Source: Limosilactobacillus sp. (lineage in GTDB: Bacteria; Bacillota; Bacilli; Lactobacillales; Lactobacillaceae). Taken from it: a DNA stretch of 64,000 bases. The DNA is taken from contig NZ_JAKVPE010000001.1 of assembly GCF_022482365.1 (NCBI RefSeq), positions 248,001 to 312,000 of the forward strand. The letters are read 5' to 3'. Positions 46,142-55,724 of this stretch are shown here, piece by piece. Position numbers and translations under genes: made by a program. The notes under the pieces are model-generated. The model saw nothing but the letters and a program-made list of their open reading frames with translations. It was not told where the DNA came from and ran no database searches. Each line of letters begins with the position of its first letter. The stretch's first letter is position 1.

Positions 46142-47582
46142 CAAAATCTACCAGGTGCTGCACCAGCGCTTTGGCTACCAGGACTTTCGGGATGGTCAGC
46201 TGGAGACAATCAGTGCGCTTTTGTCCGGCCACGATACGCTCGCAATTCTGCCGACCGGGGCGGGAAAGTCCCTTCTTTACCAGCTGCCGGCCTATTTATT
46301 GCCGACGGGGGTGGTGATCGTCTCGCCCCTGATTTCCTTGATGCAGGACCAGGTTGACCGCCTACGTCAACAGGGGGAGCGGCGGGTAATCATGCTGACC
46401 GGTCAGCTCCAGGGACGTGACCGGCGAGCGGTGCTGGATTCGCTGGGCCAGTACCGCTTCATCTTCGCCTCCCCGGAAATGCTGACTAATTCCCAGGTAC
46501 TCCAGGCCCTGCGTAGAGTGCGGCCAAGCCTGCTGGTGGTCGACGAGGCCCACTGTATCTCGCAATGGGGGCCCGACTTTCGCCCGGAGTACCTGCTACT
46601 AAAGCAGCTCCGCATCCAGTTGGGTGGGGTGGTAACCCTGATGCTGACGGCGACCGCTACACCCCGGGTGCGGCAGGATATCATCAAGAAGCTCGGCCTT
46701 GATTTTGACCACGTCCGTCAGGTGATTCGGTCGGTCAACCGGCCCAACATCTTCCTGGCGGTCGACCAGGTTGAAAGTGCCGACGCCAAGCAGGCGGAAT
46801 TGGTGCGCCTGGTGAAGACCTTGCCCGGGCCGGGAATCATTTATTTTGCCAGCCGCAAATTGGCGACCCAGCAGGCAATTATCCTAGCGCAGGAGACCGG
46901 CCTGGCGGTGGCACCCTACCACGCCGGTATGCCGGCCCTGGAGCGCTTCAACATTCAACAGCAGTTTATGGCCAACCAGCTGCAACTGATTTGCGCCACC
47001 AGCGCCTTTGGCATGGGGGTCGACAAAAACGACCTGCGCTATATCATCCACTACCACCTGCCAGCCAATTTGGCTTCCTACATGCAGGAGATCGGCCGGG
47101 CCGGTCGGGATGGCCAGCAGAGCGTGGCCGTTCTTCTTTACGCGCCGGGGGATGAAGGACTGCAGAGTCAGTTGACGACGATTGATTTACCGAGCGAAGC
47201 GCTTCTGACCCAGGTTCAACAGGGAAAACTGCAACCGGCTGTTCTGGGAGAGCAGGCGGACCTGTTTGCCTTTTATTTGCACCAGGGCTACACGCCCCAG
47301 CAAATTAGGCGGGCCTTTCACCAGCGCCAACACCAGCTTACCTTTAATCTCCAAAAAATGCGGGATTACGTCGGCCTCAAGCGGTGCCGCCGCAACTACC
47401 TGCTAAATTATTTTGGTGAAGGGGAAATAAGGCAGGATCAGTGCTGCGACAATGACCAGCCGGACTGGGCGGCGCAACTAAAGTTTCCATCGTCGCCTGC
47501 GCCGGTGCAACCAGCAGCTGCGGACTGGCGGGCTCGCCTGGCGAAGCTGTTTAATGTCAAATCTCGGCTAGACAAAGGGTAA
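46128..47582 (+). CDS. recQ: RecQ-family ATP-dependent DNA helicase (short form)
   Basis: The 484-residue superfamily 2 helicase has Walker A (LPTGAGKSLLYQLP), DEAH (VVDEAHCISQWG), motif III (LTATATP) and motif VI (QEIGRAGRDGQ). A zinc-binding region (CRRNYLLNYFGE...CCDND) follows, but no HRDC domain. It unwinds branched DNA during repair. GGGGCGGGG precedes ATG 46128 inside the upstream gene, so the two are coupled. It could equally be called RecS-like. Confidence 0.92.
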   Translation: MIKTDKIYQVLHQRFGYQDFRDGQLETISALLSGHDTLAILPTGAGKSLLYQLPAYLLPTGVVIVSPLISLMQDQVDRLRQQGERRVIMLTGQLQGRDRRAVLDSLGQYRFIFASPEMLTNSQVLQALRRVRPSLLVVDEAHCISQWGPDFRPEYLLLKQLRIQLGGVVTLMLTATATPRVRQDIIKKLGLDFDHVRQVIRSVNRPNIFLAVDQVESADAKQAELVRLVKTLPGPGIIYFASRKLATQQAIILAQETGLAVAPYHAGMPALERFNIQQQFMANQLQLICATSAFGMGVDKNDLRYIIHYHLPANLASYMQEIGRAGRDGQQSVAVLLYAPGDEGLQSQLTTIDLPSEALLTQVQQGKLQPAVLGEQADLFAFYLHQGYTPQQIRRAFHQRQHQLTFNLQKMRDYVGLKRCRRNYLLNYFGEGEIRQDQCCDNDQPDWAAQLKFPSSPAPVQPAAADWRARLAKLFNVKSRLDKG

Positions 47583-47636
47583 ATTCGTGCGCTACAATCG
47601 TAAGGATAAGTTTTTAGAAAAGGAGGGTTGTGCTAA

Positions 47637-48236
47637 ATGAGTGAACACCGTGAAGAATCCCGGCGTGAGCGTGATGAGCTCTGGGACAAGACCTTTGATG
47701 ACAACGAGGACCTCGATAGTGAGGGGCACTTGTCACGGACGGAACACCGGCGCCAGCGCTCACATAACTCGACGATTACGACGGTCCTGATCGTCCTCAT
47801 CATTATTTTGGCGGCGGCCCCGGTTATTTACTGGGTCAACAATCGCCAATCGTTCAACCATCCCGTTCGAACGGAGCAGCGGGCGGCATCGAAGTCGGTG
47901 AGTAGTAAAAAAAAACAACGTTCCCGGACCTCTGCTAAAAAACGGCAAGATGCCAGTTCAACTGTAACGAGTCGCTCCCAAAGCAGTTCAACCAGTGTTG
48001 CCAGCAGTCAAAGTCAGGCCACCGTCTCAAGCAGCAGCGCCACGCGGACATATTCATCCAGCATGAGCAGCAGCCGGACGACCGGTACGCGCTCCGGCTA
48101 CGTAACCGTCCAGCGCGGTGAAAGCATCGACAAGGTCGCGGCCCGCAATGGCCTGACGCCGCAAGAACTAGCACGACTAAATAATATGACGGTCAGATCA
48201 ACGATTCATCCTGGCCAGCAGTTACGAGTAAAGTAG
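47637..48236 (+). CDS. membrane-anchored LysM-domain protein
   Basis: The 199-residue protein has a charged cytoplasmic N-terminus (residues 1-44), one membrane helix (about 45-66), a Ser-rich extracellular linker (about 80-150) and a C-terminal LysM domain (VTVQRGESIDKVAARNGLTP, ending HPGQQLRVK). LysM binds peptidoglycan glycan. It has no visible hydrolase domain, so it may act as a wall-binding or regulatory protein. It begins 54 bases after recQ with GGAGGG upstream and is followed after eight bases by cmk. Confidence 0.85.
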   Translation: MSEHREESRRERDELWDKTFDDNEDLDSEGHLSRTEHRRQRSHNSTITTVLIVLIIILAAAPVIYWVNNRQSFNHPVRTEQRAASKSVSSKKKQRSRTSAKKRQDASSTVTSRSQSSSTSVASSQSQATVSSSSATRTYSSSMSSSRTTGTRSGYVTVQRGESIDKVAARNGLTPQELARLNNMTVRSTIHPGQQLRVK

Positions 48237-48244
48237 GAGGAAAA

Positions 48245-48928
48245 ATGACAAAGGGAATTCAAGTAGCCATCGACGGCCCCGCATCGGCCGGCAAAAGTAC
48301 GGTGGCCAAGTTAGTTGCTAAACGTTTCAACTATGTTTATTGCGATACCGGAGCGATGTACCGGGTGGTGACCCTGGCGGCTTTTCGGGCCCGGTTGACG
48401 ATGGATCAGACGGAAAAAATTGCCGAGCTGGCCAAGCGGATCAAGATCGGTTTTCAGCCGGGGGAACCGGAGCAGCGGGTTTTCTTAAACGATGATGAGG
48501 TGACCCAGGATATTCGGACGGCCCAGATCGACAACAACGTTTCCGCCGTTGCCGCTATTCCCGCGGTTCGCGCGGAAATGACCAACCAGCAGCGTCAGAT
48601 CGCCGCGAATGGTGGGATTGTAATGGATGGCCGGGACATCGGCACGACGGTTTTGCCAAATGCTCCCGTTAAGATCTTCATGGTGGCCACGGCCCATGAA
48701 CGGGCTCGCCGTCGCTACGTTGAAAACAAGGCCAAGGGGATTGCCACGGCTTCACTGGAAGACCTGCAAAAGGAAATTGAGTTGCGGGACCAAAAGGATT
48801 CGACCCGCAAGGTTTCGCCACTGACCCAGGCCCCCGATGCCATTCGGTTGGACACGACCAAGCTTTCAATCGATGAGGTTGTGGACGCCATCAGTGAAAT
48901 AATTGAAAAAACTCAGGAACAATTGTAG
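48245..48928 (+). CDS. cmk: cytidylate kinase
   Basis: The 227-residue nucleoside monophosphate kinase phosphorylates CMP and dCMP. It has a P-loop (DGPASAGKSTVAKLVAK), YCDTGAMYR and GRDIGTTVLPNAPVKIF. GGAGG precedes the ATG. It lies upstream of rpsA, the conserved order in many bacteria, although rpsA has its own promoter here. Confidence 0.97.
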   Translation: MTKGIQVAIDGPASAGKSTVAKLVAKRFNYVYCDTGAMYRVVTLAAFRARLTMDQTEKIAELAKRIKIGFQPGEPEQRVFLNDDEVTQDIRTAQIDNNVSAVAAIPAVRAEMTNQQRQIAANGGIVMDGRDIGTTVLPNAPVKIFMVATAHERARRRYVENKAKGIATASLEDLQKEIELRDQKDSTRKVSPLTQAPDAIRLDTTKLSIDEVVDAISEIIEKTQEQL

Positions 48929-48935
48929 TAAAGAC

Positions 48936-48964
48936 TGGAAATGAGAAAAGTTTTTTAGTAGAAT
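48936..48964 (+). promoter_or_regulatory. promoter of rpsA
   Basis: TGGAAA (48936-48941), a 17-base spacer and TAGAAT (48959-48964) lie 40 bases before the ATG. Confidence 0.6.
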
Positions 48965-49003
48965 AGTTTCTAGAGTTGATTGTTGCAAGGAGGATTTTTT
49001 TTA

Positions 49004-50236
49004 ATGGCTGAAAACAATGAAAAGAACAACGATATGTTAAAGGCGCTTGACAGCATCAAGACCGTTAAGGTGGGCGATGTTGTTAAGGGTAAGGTATTGG
49101 CAATCGATGATGATCGCCAAGCTATCGTTGGTATTGAAGATGCAGGGGTTGAAGGTGTCGTCCCTGCTAAGGAATTATCAACCAAGCCAGTTGAAGACAT
49201 CAATGATGCAGTTAAAGTAGGTGACGAATTAGACTTAGTTGTCATCTCTAAGATTGGTAACGATAAGGAAAATGGTAGTTACTTACTTTCTCACCGTCGT
49301 CTTGAAGCCCGGAAGGTCTGGGATGACATTCAAAAGAAGTTCGATGATGGTGAAACCATCACTGCCAAGGTTACGCAGGCAGTTAAGGGTGGTTTAGTTG
49401 TTGATGCCGGAGTACGTGGTTTCGTCCCTGCTTCAATGATCACTGATCACTACGTTGAAGATCTGAACCAATTCAAGGGCCAAGAACTTGAATTCAAGAT
49501 CATCGAAATCGAACCAAGCGAAAACCGCCTGATCCTTTCCCACAAGGAAATTGTTAAGGCTCAGCACGAAGCAGCTGCTCAGAAGGTCTTCGCTGAATTA
49601 CAACCAGGTGACGTTGTCGAAGGTAAGGTTGCCCGGATGACGAACTTCGGTGCCTTCATCGACCTCGGTGGCGTTGACGGCTTAGTTCACGTTTCCGAAA
49701 TTTCCTACGACCACGTTGACAAGCCTTCTGATGTTCTGAAGGCCGGTCAGACGGTTAAGGTTAAGGTATTGAACGTTGACCCAGACCGCGAGCGGATTTC
49801 CCTGTCCATCAAGCAGACCCTGCCTGGACCATGGGATGACATCGAAGAAAAGGCTCCTGCTGGCTCAGTTCTGACTGGGACTGTTAAGCGCCTGACGAGC
49901 TTCGGTGCATTCGTTGAAGTCTTCCCTGGTGTTGAAGGTTTGGTTCACATTTCCCAAATCTCCCACAAGCACATTGCCACGCCAGCTGATGTGCTGAAGC
50001 CAGGTCAAGAAGTCAAGGTTAAGGTATTGAACGTTGACCCAGAACGGCAACGTTTAGGCCTGTCCATGAAGGCTCTGGAAGAACGTCCGAAGGGTGAAGA
50101 CAACGACAACCGCGGTGGCCGTCGTCGTCCACGTCGGAACAACAACCGGAACGTCATGAACAACGCACCGGAAGAAGAAAGTGGTTTCTCAATGGGTGAT
50201 CTGATTGGTGATCAATTGAAGAACCTGCGGAACTAA
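49004..50236 (+). CDS. rpsA: 30S ribosomal protein S1 homologue
   Basis: The 410-residue protein carries four S1 RNA-binding domains; the last two contain GKVARMTNFGAFIDLGG and GTVKRLTSFGAFVEVFPG. An Arg/Asn/Gly-rich basic stretch (GGRRRPRRNNNR) precedes a short acidic C-terminus. It has fewer domains than the six of E. coli S1, as usual in lactobacilli. ATG 49004 follows GGAGG. Codon use appears more biased than in neighbours, consistent with high expression. Confidence 0.93.
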   Translation: MAENNEKNNDMLKALDSIKTVKVGDVVKGKVLAIDDDRQAIVGIEDAGVEGVVPAKELSTKPVEDINDAVKVGDELDLVVISKIGNDKENGSYLLSHRRLEARKVWDDIQKKFDDGETITAKVTQAVKGGLVVDAGVRGFVPASMITDHYVEDLNQFKGQELEFKIIEIEPSENRLILSHKEIVKAQHEAAAQKVFAELQPGDVVEGKVARMTNFGAFIDLGGVDGLVHVSEISYDHVDKPSDVLKAGQTVKVKVLNVDPDRERISLSIKQTLPGPWDDIEEKAPAGSVLTGTVKRLTSFGAFVEVFPGVEGLVHISQISHKHIATPADVLKPGQEVKVKVLNVDPERQRLGLSMKALEERPKGEDNDNRGGRRRPRRNNNRNVMNNAPEEESGFSMGDLIGDQLKNLRN

Positions 50237-50260
50237 TTTCCAATTAAGTTAAATCTTAGG

Positions 50261-50300
50261 GAGGCTGGGAAGAATGGTTTTCTTCCTGGCCTTTTATTTT
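50261..50300 (+). terminator. terminator of rpsA
   Basis: GAGGCTGGGAAGA pairs with TCTTCCTGGCCTT, mismatched at a central TG/TG, followed by TTATTTT. Confidence 0.8.
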
Positions 50301-50320
50301 GTAAAAAGGGGTGAAGAAGG

Positions 50321-51634
50321 ATGGCAAATCCTGTTGTTGCAGTAGTGGGCCGACCGAACGTTGGGAAGTCGACCCTGTTTAACCGCATTGCCGGCGAACG
50401 AATCGCAATCGTGGAGGACACGCCGGGGGTCACCCGGGACCGGATCTACTCCCACGGTGAATGGTTGGGCAAGCATTTCAACCTGATCGATACCGGGGGA
50501 ATTGAGATTTCCGACCAGCCACTGTTGACCCAGATTCGCCAGCAAGCGGAGGTGGCGATTGACGAAGCGGACGTCATCATCATGGTCGTGGACATTGAAA
50601 ACGGGGTGACGGACGCCGATGAGCAGGTCGCTCGGATTCTCTACCGGTCCGACAAGCCGGTTGTCTTGGCGGTCAATAAGGTTGATAATCCAGAACGCCG
50701 CACCGATATCTATGACTTCTACTCCCTCGGCTTGGGCGAGCCCTACCCGGTTTCCAGTGTTCACGGGGTCGGTATGGGGGACCTGCTTGATGCCGTGATC
50801 AAGAAGTTCCCGGAGAACGCGGCCAATGACGATGATTCCAGTATCCACTTCAGCTTCATCGGCCGGCCAAACGTTGGGAAGTCATCGCTAGTGAACGCCA
50901 TCTTGGGTCAAAACCGGGTGATTGTCTCGAACGTTGCCGGGACAACCCGGGACGCGATCAACACCACCTTCAAGGATGAGACGGGCCAGGAGTTCACGAT
51001 GGTTGACACTGCCGGAATCCGCAAGAAGGGCAAGATCTATGAGAACACCGAGCGCTACGCCTTGATGCGGGCGATGCGGGCCATTGACGACAGCGACGTG
51101 GTCTGCGTGGTCCTAAACGCCGAGGAGGGTATCCGGGAGATTGACAAGCACATCGCCGGGTACGCCCACGAGGCCGGTTGCGGGGTGATCATCGTCGTCA
51201 ACAAGTGGGACACCTTAAAGGATCGTGACCAGCGAACGATGACCGACTTTACCAACCTGATCCGGGCTGAATTCCAGTACCTGAGCTATGCACCGATCAT
51301 TTTCGTTTCCGCCAAGACCAAGCAGCGTTTGAACAAGCTGCCCGGGATGGTCAAGGCCGTTGACGAGCACCACAAGCGGCGGATCCAGTCCTCAGTCTTA
51401 AACACGGTCTTGATGGACGCGATCGCCGCCAACCCGACGCCGACCCAGAACGGCAAGCGGCTGCGGGTTTACTATGGTACCCAGGTGGCCACCGAGCCGC
51501 CGACCTTTGTAATCTTCGTCAACGATCCGGAATTGATGCATTTTTCCTACCAGCGGTACCTAGAGAACCAGATTCGTTCGGCTTTTGACTTTTCTGGAAC
51601 GCCAATTCACCTGATTAAGCGACGCCGGCAGTAA
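50321..51634 (+). CDS. der: ribosome-assembly GTPase Der
   Basis: The 437-residue protein has two consecutive GTPase domains, each with a GRPNVGKS P-loop (near residues 9 and 183), DTGG or DTAG switch motifs and NKVD/NKWD, followed by a KH-like C-terminal domain. Der acts in 50S assembly. AAAGGGG precedes the ATG. It lies between rpsA and hup, as in other Firmicutes. Confidence 0.97.
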   Translation: MANPVVAVVGRPNVGKSTLFNRIAGERIAIVEDTPGVTRDRIYSHGEWLGKHFNLIDTGGIEISDQPLLTQIRQQAEVAIDEADVIIMVVDIENGVTDADEQVARILYRSDKPVVLAVNKVDNPERRTDIYDFYSLGLGEPYPVSSVHGVGMGDLLDAVIKKFPENAANDDDSSIHFSFIGRPNVGKSSLVNAILGQNRVIVSNVAGTTRDAINTTFKDETGQEFTMVDTAGIRKKGKIYENTERYALMRAMRAIDDSDVVCVVLNAEEGIREIDKHIAGYAHEAGCGVIIVVNKWDTLKDRDQRTMTDFTNLIRAEFQYLSYAPIIFVSAKTKQRLNKLPGMVKAVDEHHKRRIQSSVLNTVLMDAIAANPTPTQNGKRLRVYYGTQVATEPPTFVIFVNDPELMHFSYQRYLENQIRSAFDFSGTPIHLIKRRRQ

Positions 51635-51832
51635 GGGAAAAATCCCGAGGTTAAGAAATGATGAAAATTGCCGTGAAAGTTGCGAAAAGCGCTTGCCAGT
51701 AGGGTTTCACTATGCTAACCTTAACATTGAAATGATACGAACTCCTCGTAATTATTTCGTTAATTTTGGACCACTCAAAATTAACATCCAGGAGTGCCGG
51801 ACAACCGGTGCTGATGTGGGAGGTGAAATCAA

Positions 51833-52108
51833 ATGGCAAACAAAGCAGAATTAGTAAGCAACGTTGCTGCTGCAACTGGTCTGACTAAGAAGGACGCTAC
51901 GGCTGCTGTTGACGCTGTCTTCAGTTCAATCCAAGCTTCCTTAGCTAAGGGTGAAAAGGTTCAACTGATCGGCTTCGGTAACTTCGAAGTACGTCAACGT
52001 GCTGCACGGAAGGGCCGTAACCCACAAACTGGGAAAGAAATCCAAATTCCTGCAAGCAAGGTACCAGCATTCAAGCCTGGTAAAGCTTTAAAGGATGCTG
52101 TTAAGTAA
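51833..52108 (+). CDS. hup: DNA-binding protein HU
   Basis: This 91-residue nucleoid protein begins [20 protein letters not shown] and has the HU signature [20 protein letters not shown] and a C-terminal [12 protein letters not shown]. It bends and compacts DNA as a dimer. GGGAGG precedes the ATG after a 198-base leader that probably holds the promoter (TTGCCA near 51694 with TGCTAACCT 17 bases on, a weak match). Codon use suggests high expression. Confidence 0.98.
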   Translation: MANKAELVSNVAAATGLTKKDATAAVDAVFSSIQASLAKGEKVQLIGFGNFEVRQRAARKGRNPQTGKEIQIPASKVPAFKPGKALKDAVK

Positions 52109-52126
52109 TTTAACAGTCTTAAGATA

Positions 52127-52166
52127 GAAAACGAGAAGGAAACTGATCCTTCTCGTTTTCTTTTTG
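52127..52166 (+). terminator. terminator of hup
   Basis: GAAAACGAGAAGGA (52127-52140) pairs perfectly with TCCTTCTCGTTTTC (52147-52160), then TTTTT. Confidence 0.95.
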
Positions 52167-52222
52167 GCTCAATCTCTGTTATCCTAACATTCGAAACATC
52201 ATCGTACAGGGGGACGAAATTA

Positions 52223-53485
52223 GTGACCTATTCTGAAAAAATGCTTGATCAATTGCAAAAGGGCGACCTGGACGCGGCCCGCCACACCTTCCGGGCAGCC
52301 CTCGACCACGACAGCGACGACATGCTCTTTAGCCTGGGCGAGGAATTGTATGGTCTGGGTTTCTTGCGCCAGTCCCGGCGGGTCTACCTGAAACTGTTGG
52401 AACGCTATCCAGACGAGGACGAGCTGCGGACGAATCTGGCGACGATTGCCATTGACGAGGGGCACAACGACGAGGCCCTTTCCTACTTGGCCCAGGTTAA
52501 GCCCGGCTCGCCGGCCTACCTGGAGGCCCTGCTGGTGGCCGCCGATCTCTACCAGACCGAGGGCGAGCTGGAGGTTACCGAAGCCAAGCTTAAGGAGGCC
52601 GCTGGGCTGGCCCCAGACGAACCGGCCGTTCAATTTGCCCTGGCCGAGTTCTACTTCTTGGTGGGCCGGTTCGATGAAGCAATCGATTACTACTTCCAGT
52701 TGATCCGCAACGGCTACACCGCCTTTGCCAAGGTCGACATTGCGGGTCGGCTGGGGATGTGCTATGCCCAAAGCGGCCAGTTTAAGCAGGCCCTGGGCTA
52801 CCTCCAACAGGTCAAGCCGGAGTACCGAACCAGTGATATCCGCTTCCAGACCGGTCTGACCCAGCTCCACCTCGGCCAGGTCGAGGACGCCATCACGACC
52901 TTGCGGGACCTGATCCACGATGACGACCAGTATGCTTCTGCCTACCCAGCCTTGGCCGACGCCTACTCCGCCCAGCGCAACTACCCACAGGCCCTGCGCG
53001 CGATCCAGGAGGGGCTCGGGGTCGACCAGTATAACGAGCGCTTCTACTCCCAGGCGGCGGAAATCGTCAGCCACCTAGGCGACCAGCAATTGATGGAAAA
53101 GTACCTGAAACGCGCCCACGAGCTGGATCCGGACAACCTGACGATCATTTTGCAGTACAGCAACTTCCTCCTTCACCAGCACAACGACAGTGCCAACATT
53201 AAGCTCTTGGCGCCGCTGATTAAGGAGGACGAGGTCGATCCGCAGGTTTACTGGAACCTGGCCCGTTCCTACCAGCGGACTGACCAGTTGGAACTGGCTG
53301 ACAAGTACTACCATGCCGCGGCTAACAACTATCAGGATAATCCGACCTTCCTAAAGGAACTGATCGGCTTTGATCGTGAAATGGGGAAGACCAGTGAAAT
53401 GCTGGCCGAGCTGCATCGCTACCTGGCGCTGGTCCCGACCGATGCCGAGATGCAGGATCTTTTGGACGAATACGAGGAATATTAA
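52223..53485 (+). CDS. tetratricopeptide-repeat protein (YpiA-like)
   Basis: The 420-residue, strongly acidic protein is built of about ten TPR units, such as GRFDEAIDYYFQLIRNGY and QVEDAITTLRDLIHDD. It has no signal peptide or membrane segment. TPR arrays are protein-binding scaffolds. A similar gene, ypiA, is found in Firmicutes; its role is not well defined. It starts at GTG 52223 after GGGGGA, is separated from hup by a terminator, and is convergent with the recombinase-like gene downstream. Confidence 0.85.
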   Translation: MTYSEKMLDQLQKGDLDAARHTFRAALDHDSDDMLFSLGEELYGLGFLRQSRRVYLKLLERYPDEDELRTNLATIAIDEGHNDEALSYLAQVKPGSPAYLEALLVAADLYQTEGELEVTEAKLKEAAGLAPDEPAVQFALAEFYFLVGRFDEAIDYYFQLIRNGYTAFAKVDIAGRLGMCYAQSGQFKQALGYLQQVKPEYRTSDIRFQTGLTQLHLGQVEDAITTLRDLIHDDDQYASAYPALADAYSAQRNYPQALRAIQEGLGVDQYNERFYSQAAEIVSHLGDQQLMEKYLKRAHELDPDNLTIILQYSNFLLHQHNDSANIKLLAPLIKEDEVDPQVYWNLARSYQRTDQLELADKYYHAAANNYQDNPTFLKELIGFDREMGKTSEMLAELHRYLALVPTDAEMQDLLDEYEEY

Positions 53486-53526
53486 AAGGTTGTTTCCCAC
53501 GTTATCTTTCTAATGTTTAAAAACAA

Positions 53527-53568
53527 AGGGAGGCTAAGAGAAAGTATTATTCTCTTAGTCCCCTTTTT
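53527..53568. terminator. bidirectional terminator between the TPR gene and the recombinase-like gene
   Basis: GGGAGGCTAAGAGA pairs with TCTCTTAGTCCC (two-base mismatch) around AAGTATTAT, with TTTTT to the right and an A-rich tract to the left. Confidence 0.8.
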
Positions 53569-54394
53569 ACTTGAGCTGAAGGAGCAGGCGCTGGTAGTAG
53601 AGCAGTGAGGACGGGTCGAGCTTCAAGGCATCCATCAACTGGCGGTCGCTCCAGTCCTGGTGGGCGGCCAGCTGGGTGAGAATATAGCTCTGGTGGAGAT
53701 ACTTGGGCGCCAGGTGGAAGCCCAGGTAGGCCTCGTCCTGCTTGAGGTACTTGTGAAGGCCGGCATTGGTCAGGCGGGGATTATCCGGCTGGTAGCGCTG
53801 CTTCAAGAAGAGATCGGTGGAATTCTGCCGGGCTTGGAGCGGGTGGATGAATTCCTGGTAGCGCTGGTAAAAGGTGCGCTCGGCCGGACTGGACAATTCG
53901 ACCTGGTCAAAGACCCGGGCAAATCCCGGTCGCAAGAACTCGCCGACGGTAAAGCCGTGCTTGCTGACCAGCAGCACCATCCGAGTGTAGTAGGTCAACT
54001 GGTCGTCGGCGAGAATGTCGTCCAGCTTGCCCAGCCACTTGGTATTGACCCGCTGGTTGGGATCGACCGCCCGGCCGTGCAGGGTCAGCGTCGGGTAGGT
54101 CGTGATCAGCTGGTGGGTAAAGAGGTAGCGAAAGTAGCGGTTGAGGTGGGAAAGAATCTTGTTATAGGTGCTGAGGGTGATCTTTTGCTGGGTGCGCAAC
54201 GTATTGAAATAGTCCCGCACGTCGCTTTCGGTCAGGTTAGCCAGCCGCGGATCCCGCGCGAAGGCCGGACGATTAGCCCGCAGGTAGGCAAAAAAATTAG
54301 TCAGGCTGGTGTCATAGGTGTTGACCGTCAGCGGGGCCAGGTGTTGCGAATCGCGCAAAAAGTGCTGGAATTGTTTTTGGTAGGGATAGTCCAT
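53567..54394 (-). CDS. XerC/D-like protein lacking catalytic residues
   Basis: The 275-residue protein has the N-terminal SAM-like core-binding domain of tyrosine recombinases (LAPLTVNTYDTSLTNFFAYL, residues about 19-38). The C-terminal half aligns by position only. The Arg I region reads KHGFTVGEF instead of TG.R..EL, the HxxRH box reads PKYLHQS, and no LGH motif is seen, though YYQRL keeps tyrosines near the end. It is therefore probably a non-catalytic DNA-binding protein. It stands alone on the minus strand among core genes. Function unknown. Confidence 0.75.
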   Translation of the reverse strand: MDYPYQKQFQHFLRDSQHLAPLTVNTYDTSLTNFFAYLRANRPAFARDPRLANLTESDVRDYFNTLRTQQKITLSTYNKILSHLNRYFRYLFTHQLITTYPTLTLHGRAVDPNQRVNTKWLGKLDDILADDQLTYYTRMVLLVSKHGFTVGEFLRPGFARVFDQVELSSPAERTFYQRYQEFIHPLQARQNSTDLFLKQRYQPDNPRLTNAGLHKYLKQDEAYLGFHLAPKYLHQSYILTQLAAHQDWSDRQLMDALKLDPSSLLYYQRLLLQLK

Positions 54395-54509
54395 TCAGTT
54401 CACACCTTTCAAGCATTTATTTACTATAACTATATCACAAAAGAAGATTCGCCGAGGCAAAGACGATTTGCTATAATCGATTAGGAGATAATTAAAAGGA
54501 CATGATCAA

Positions 54510-55721
54510 ATGATACTAGAACACTTACCCGCAATCTTTACGCCGGCCCGACCGGTGCTGCAGCGGATTGAAGAGGCGGGCTTTGAAGCCTACTTTGTCG
54601 GGGGCTGCGTACGGGATACGATTCTTGGCGATCCGATTCACGACATCGACATTGCCACCAGCGCCTACCCAAGCGAGATCAAGGCGATCTTTAAACGAAC
54701 CGTCGACACCGGGATCGAACACGGCACCGTGATGATTTTGGACCACGGGAATGGCTACGAGACGACCACTTTTCGGACTGAATCCGGCTATCAGGATTAT
54801 CGCCGGCCAGATTCGGTAACCTTCGTTCGTTCCCTAGCCGAGGACCTGAAGCGGCGCGACTTTACGATTAACGCCCTGGCCCTGCGTGAAAACGGTCAGG
54901 TAATCGACCTCTTCCACGGCCTGCAGGATCTTGATAACCACCTGATTCGCGCGGTTGGGGACCCCAATGAACGTTTTCACGAGGATGCCCTGCGGATGAT
55001 GCGGGCGGTCCGGTTCGCCGCCAAGCTCGACTTTAGAATTGACCAGCCGACACTTGCCGGGATCGAGCAAAACGCACCCCTGCTCAGCAAGATCGCGGTC
55101 GAACGGATCCAGGTTGAATTTGAAAAGCTGCTCCTGGGACAGAACCCGGTTGCCGGGCTGACGGACTTCCTGACGACGGGCCTCTACAAGTACTGTCCGG
55201 GACTCCAGAATGCCGGTGATGACCTGTCCGGCTTGCTGAAGCTTCGCGGCTGGAACCTGGAGAATTCCGCCCAGGCCTGGAGCTTGCTCTGCCTGCAGCT
55301 CGGCCTATCCGGAAAGGCGATCGCGGCCTTCCTCAAGCAGTGGAAGAATTCCAACGACCTGATTCGCCAGGTCAAAAAGATCCTGCCGGTGGTGGCGGCA
55401 ATGCGTGACCACCAGCTGACACCCCTGGTCCTCTATCAGGCCGGCTGGGCCAGCGTCCACGATGCCAACCAGGTCGCGAAACTCTACGGCTGGGCCGTCC
55501 CGGATGCGGAGCTTAAAGCAGCCTATGAACAGTTGCCGATCAAGGATCATCAAGAACTGGCCGTCGACGGGCGAACGCTGATTCAGTCCGGCATCAAGCC
55601 GGGGCCGCGCCTGGGGAAGATTCTGCAGCGGATCACCCAAGCCGTCGTGATGGGCCAGGCTGTAAATGATCGCGCGGCCCTGTTACGGCTGGCACAGAAG
55701 TACAGTGAGAAAGAGGAATAG
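54510..55721 (+). CDS. cca: CCA tRNA nucleotidyltransferase
   Basis: The 403-residue class II nucleotidyltransferase adds or repairs the CCA end of tRNAs. It has GGCVRDTILG, the catalytic HDIDIATSA pair of aspartates, RDFTINALAL and the ATP-site FHEDALRMMRAVRFA. Length fits a Gram-positive CCA enzyme without an HD domain. It ends three bases before the ABC-F gene. A TATAATCG box lies about 36 bases before the ATG. Confidence 0.96.
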   Translation: MILEHLPAIFTPARPVLQRIEEAGFEAYFVGGCVRDTILGDPIHDIDIATSAYPSEIKAIFKRTVDTGIEHGTVMILDHGNGYETTTFRTESGYQDYRRPDSVTFVRSLAEDLKRRDFTINALALRENGQVIDLFHGLQDLDNHLIRAVGDPNERFHEDALRMMRAVRFAAKLDFRIDQPTLAGIEQNAPLLSKIAVERIQVEFEKLLLGQNPVAGLTDFLTTGLYKYCPGLQNAGDDLSGLLKLRGWNLENSAQAWSLLCLQLGLSGKAIAAFLKQWKNSNDLIRQVKKILPVVAAMRDHQLTPLVLYQAGWASVHDANQVAKLYGWAVPDAELKAAYEQLPIKDHQELAVDGRTLIQSGIKPGPRLGKILQRITQAVVMGQAVNDRAALLRLAQKYSEKEE

Positions 55722-55724
55722 TTA

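Noticed and set aside
51635-51832. A possible small gene or RNA in the hup leader
   Set aside because: No open frame with a ribosome-binding site is visible. The stretch is better read as the promoter and leader of hup.
53660-54484. A 274-codon plus-strand frame opposite the recombinase-like gene
   Set aside because: The minus-strand frame gives a clear SAM-like recombinase N-terminus and uses the shared terminator. The plus-strand product is low-complexity Val/Gly/Leu with no family.
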